Shown here: piece by piece, positions 5,168 through 6,747 of the stretch
Layout of the letters: each line of letters opens with the position of its first letter
Position numbering within the stretch: position 1 is the stretch's first letter
Translations under genes and position numbers: made by a program
The notes under the pieces: model-generated
What the model was told of the DNA's origin: nothing
The model's input: only the letters and a program-made list of their open reading frames with translations
Database searches by the model: none
NCBI GenBank assembly: GCA_023390215.1
Contig: JAEWDG010000168.1
Span: 1-6,747, forward strand
DNA from: Bacteroidota bacterium
GTDB lineage: Bacteria > Bacteroidota > Bacteroidia > Chitinophagales > Chitinophagaceae
Direction: 5' to 3'
DNA: 6,747 bases

Positions 5168-6275
5168 TCCGGGAAACCAGCCAATTGTGAATGATTTCTG
5201 CGGCATTTGCAGATGCATCACCACCACCGCTGAGCAGATCTTTCAAAGCGCGATAGTCTGCTTTTATTTTTCCAATCTCTTCCCTGTCGTACAATATCTT
5301 TTTTAATTCCCCTGCCAGATTTGCTTCATTAAGTTCATGCTGGATGAGTTCCTTAACAACGGGTTTATCCATGATCAGATTTGCCAGTCCGATATATTTT
5401 ATTTTGATCAACCGCTTCGCGATCTCGTATGATATTCTGCTTCCTTTATAACAAATGATCTGAGGTACGCCAAAAAGTGCTGTCTCCAACGTGGCTGTTC
5501 CGCTGGTAACCAGCGCGGCGTCAGCCGCGTTGAGAATCTCATACGTACGGTTGGCTTTTACAAATACATTCGGATGATTTGCAATCAGGGGCTTGTAAAA
5601 ATCTTCTTCCAGCCCCGGTGCCTTTGCCAGATAAAAATCAACCGCTGGAAATTTTTCTGCAACGGCCATCATTATCGGCAACTTCACGGTGATCTCCTGT
5701 TTACGGCTTCCGGGCAATAAAGCAACCATCTTACGGTCTGGTCTTTTATCAACAGGATGCGTTGATTTGTAATCATCGATAACTTTTACCAGCGGATGAC
5801 CCACATAATCTACATTATAATTCCATTTATCATAAAATGATTTTTCAAAAGGCAGGATCACGAGCATCTTATCAACAGAATCGCGGATCGTTTTCACCCT
5901 GTTTTCTTTCCATGCCCATACCTGAGGGGAGATATAATAGACCGTTCTGAGTTTCTTTTCCTTTGCCCATTTTGCAATACGGAGATTAAATCCCGGATAA
6001 TCGATCAGAATAAGAGCATCGGGCGCGTACGTGAGAATATCTTTCTTACAGAATGATATATTTTTCAGGATGGTTCTCAAATTCAGCAACACTTCTGTGA
6101 AGCCCATAAAAGCGAGATCCCTGTAATGTTTAACAAGAACAGCTCCGGCTGATTGCATCAGGTCTCCGCCCCAGGCCCGGAACTCCGCCTGGGGATCAGT
6201 CTTCTTTAAAGCTTTGATCAGGTTACTGCCATGCAAATCGCCACTTGCTTCTCCGGCAATGATGTAATATTTCAT
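5151..6275 (-). CDS. lpxB: Lipid-A-disaccharide synthase
   Basis: A 374-residue GT19-family glycosyltransferase that condenses UDP-2,3-diacylglucosamine with lipid X (2,3-diacylglucosamine 1-phosphate) to form lipid A disaccharide on the cytoplasmic face of the inner membrane. Hallmarks in order are GEASGDLHG (8-16), Asp92 in IDYPGF, SPQVWAW (116-122), GHP (159-161), LLPGSRKQEI (186-195) and SGTATLETAL (258-267). Length is normal for the family. The frame extends three codons upstream to a TTG, but ATG at 6275 yields the usual N-terminus MKYYIIAGEASGD, and the promoter candidate would place the transcript start after that TTG. No other lipid A gene, and no surE (a frequent neighbour in Bacteroidota), is adjacent within the window; upstream lies a divergent envelope gene and downstream a convergent small membrane-protein gene. 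lpxB therefore appears to be transcribed alone. Confidence 0.96.
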   Translation of the reverse strand: MKYYIIAGEASGDLHGSNLIKALKKTDPQAEFRAWGGDLMQSAGAVLVKHYRDLAFMGFTEVLLNLRTILKNISFCKKDILTYAPDALILIDYPGFNLRIAKWAKEKKLRTVYYISPQVWAWKENRVKTIRDSVDKMLVILPFEKSFYDKWNYNVDYVGHPLVKVIDDYKSTHPVDKRPDRKMVALLPGSRKQEITVKLPIMMAVAEKFPAVDFYLAKAPGLEEDFYKPLIANHPNVFVKANRTYEILNAADAALVTSGTATLETALFGVPQIICYKGSRISYEIAKRLIKIKYIGLANLIMDKPVVKELIQHELNEANLAGELKKILYDREEIGKIKADYRALKDLLSGGGDASANAAEIIHNWLVSRINAGE

Positions 6276-6281
6276 CTTTTG

Positions 6282-6314
6282 CAAATCTATGCCTTAGGCT
6301 GTATACCGTGGAAA
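6282..6314 (-). promoter_or_regulatory. Candidate lpxB promoter
   Basis: On the minus strand, TAGATTTG (complement of 6282-6289) matches TAnnTTTG exactly. TTTC (complement of 6311-6314), one mismatch from the -33 TTTG, lies 21 bases upstream, within the 19-21 spacing of Bacteroidota promoters. The -7 box ends only six bases before the lpxB ATG, so the transcript would be nearly leaderless. This is pattern matching without experimental support. Confidence 0.4.
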
Positions 6315-6368
6315 CATCGCTATGTAGCTCCCGGAATATTTCATTAATTTTAAAAGATTACATTGCTT

Positions 6369-6747
6369 ATGAGGCATAAACTCTCTGTTTTTGCACGCTT
6401 ATTATTTTTCACCGCCTTTCTGGCCGCTTCCTGTAGGGGCAGGAAAAAGGCCATAAATCCGGCACATACAATTGTGGAAGACGTGAGATCAGTTCCTGCA
6501 GTTACTTCCGAACAGATTAAGCAAATTATTTCAACCCTGGATGTTGATCCTGCATCCGTCAAAGGAATAAAGTTTACCTGCCTCCCCATGCTCATAAGAT
6601 CTATGAAGAAAAAGCATTTCATCCAATCTGGTCAGATGAACTGCTGATCAGGTCACAGGCTGAAGCGTTTCAACAATATTTAAAAAGGTCAGCTTATGAT
6701 GGATTATTCAAAGAAGACTATCATTATGATTCGATCCGGCGGTGGAG
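6369..6747 (+). pseudogene. L,D-transpeptidase-like lipoprotein gene, 5' part, frameshifted and cut by the window end
   Basis: ATG at 6369 starts a lipoprotein signal peptide: basic residues, a hydrophobic run and LAASC with Cys22 as likely lipidation site (a TTG two codons upstream is a weaker start). This frame continues through an acidic linker to about 6565 and stops at 6645-6647. The frame one phase over is open from 6548 to the window end and continues the protein convincingly: VYLPPHAHKIYEEKAF, then HPIWSDELL, then AYDGLFKEDY. This is the pattern (FYxxRxFxPxW...DGLxxxDY) of the scaffold region of YcbB/LdtD-type L,D-transpeptidases, which make 3-3 peptidoglycan crosslinks. One base missing in AAAGGAATAAAG (6561-6572) would explain the break. 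The YkuD catalytic domain would be beyond the window. Either a sequencing/assembly indel or a true frameshift mutation; family call fairly sure, gene status open. Confidence 0.65.

Noticed and set aside
6275..6284. TTG start for lpxB three codons upstream
   Set aside because: ATG at 6275 gives the standard LpxB N-terminus and the predicted transcript would start after the TTG.
6548..6644. Programmed ribosomal frameshift in the L,D-transpeptidase-like gene
   Set aside because: No X XXY YYZ slippery heptamer or obvious downstream hairpin is seen near the join; an indel explains it more simply.
1..6747. A mobile element, defence system or CRISPR array
   Set aside because: No transposase, integrase, phage or nuclease gene, no regular repeat-spacer pattern and no terminal repeats were seen; all genes look like ordinary chromosomal ones.

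Overview
The window looks like chromosomal DNA of a Bacteroidota bacterium; a Chitinophagales/Sphingobacteriales-type lineage is my guess from protein style, not proven. The grounds are lpxB (so an outer membrane with lipid A), A-rich leaders with no Shine-Dalgarno, several matches to the Bacteroidota -7 promoter element TAnnTTTG, and close resemblance of the rhodanese tail, thioredoxin and a 56-residue membrane protein to types common in that phylum. It reads as housekeeping and envelope genes, with no tRNA, rRNA, CRISPR, insertion sequence or phage gene.

Layout. At 1-173 (+) is the end of a rhodanese-domain protein, followed by a LOG-family nucleotide phosphoribohydrolase (229-948, +) and a thioredoxin (1060-1359, +). 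Five tightly packed minus-strand genes, probably one operon, occupy 1331-4850. In transcription order they are: an exported, probably lipoprotein, methionine sulfoxide reductase MsrB; a four-haem-ligand cytochrome b; an MsrP/YedY-like molybdopterin oxidoreductase; guanine deaminase GuaD; and an unrecognised multi-pass membrane protein. Then come a short plus-strand gene for a 56-residue membrane protein (4997-5167), lpxB on the minus strand (5151-6275), and, divergent from lpxB, the start of an L,D-transpeptidase-like lipoprotein gene (6369 to the window end) that is frameshifted near 6561-6571.

How the genes fit together. The most interesting unit is msrB, cytochrome b and MsrP-like enzyme. 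All three appear to sit at or outside the inner membrane, and two belong to families that reduce methionine sulfoxide. I infer a periplasmic protein-repair module in which a b561-type cytochrome stands in for MsrQ as electron donor. The guanine deaminase and membrane protein at the operon's end may form a purine uptake/salvage pair, but that rests only on position. lpxB and the L,D-transpeptidase-like gene both concern the envelope and share a short divergent intergenic region.
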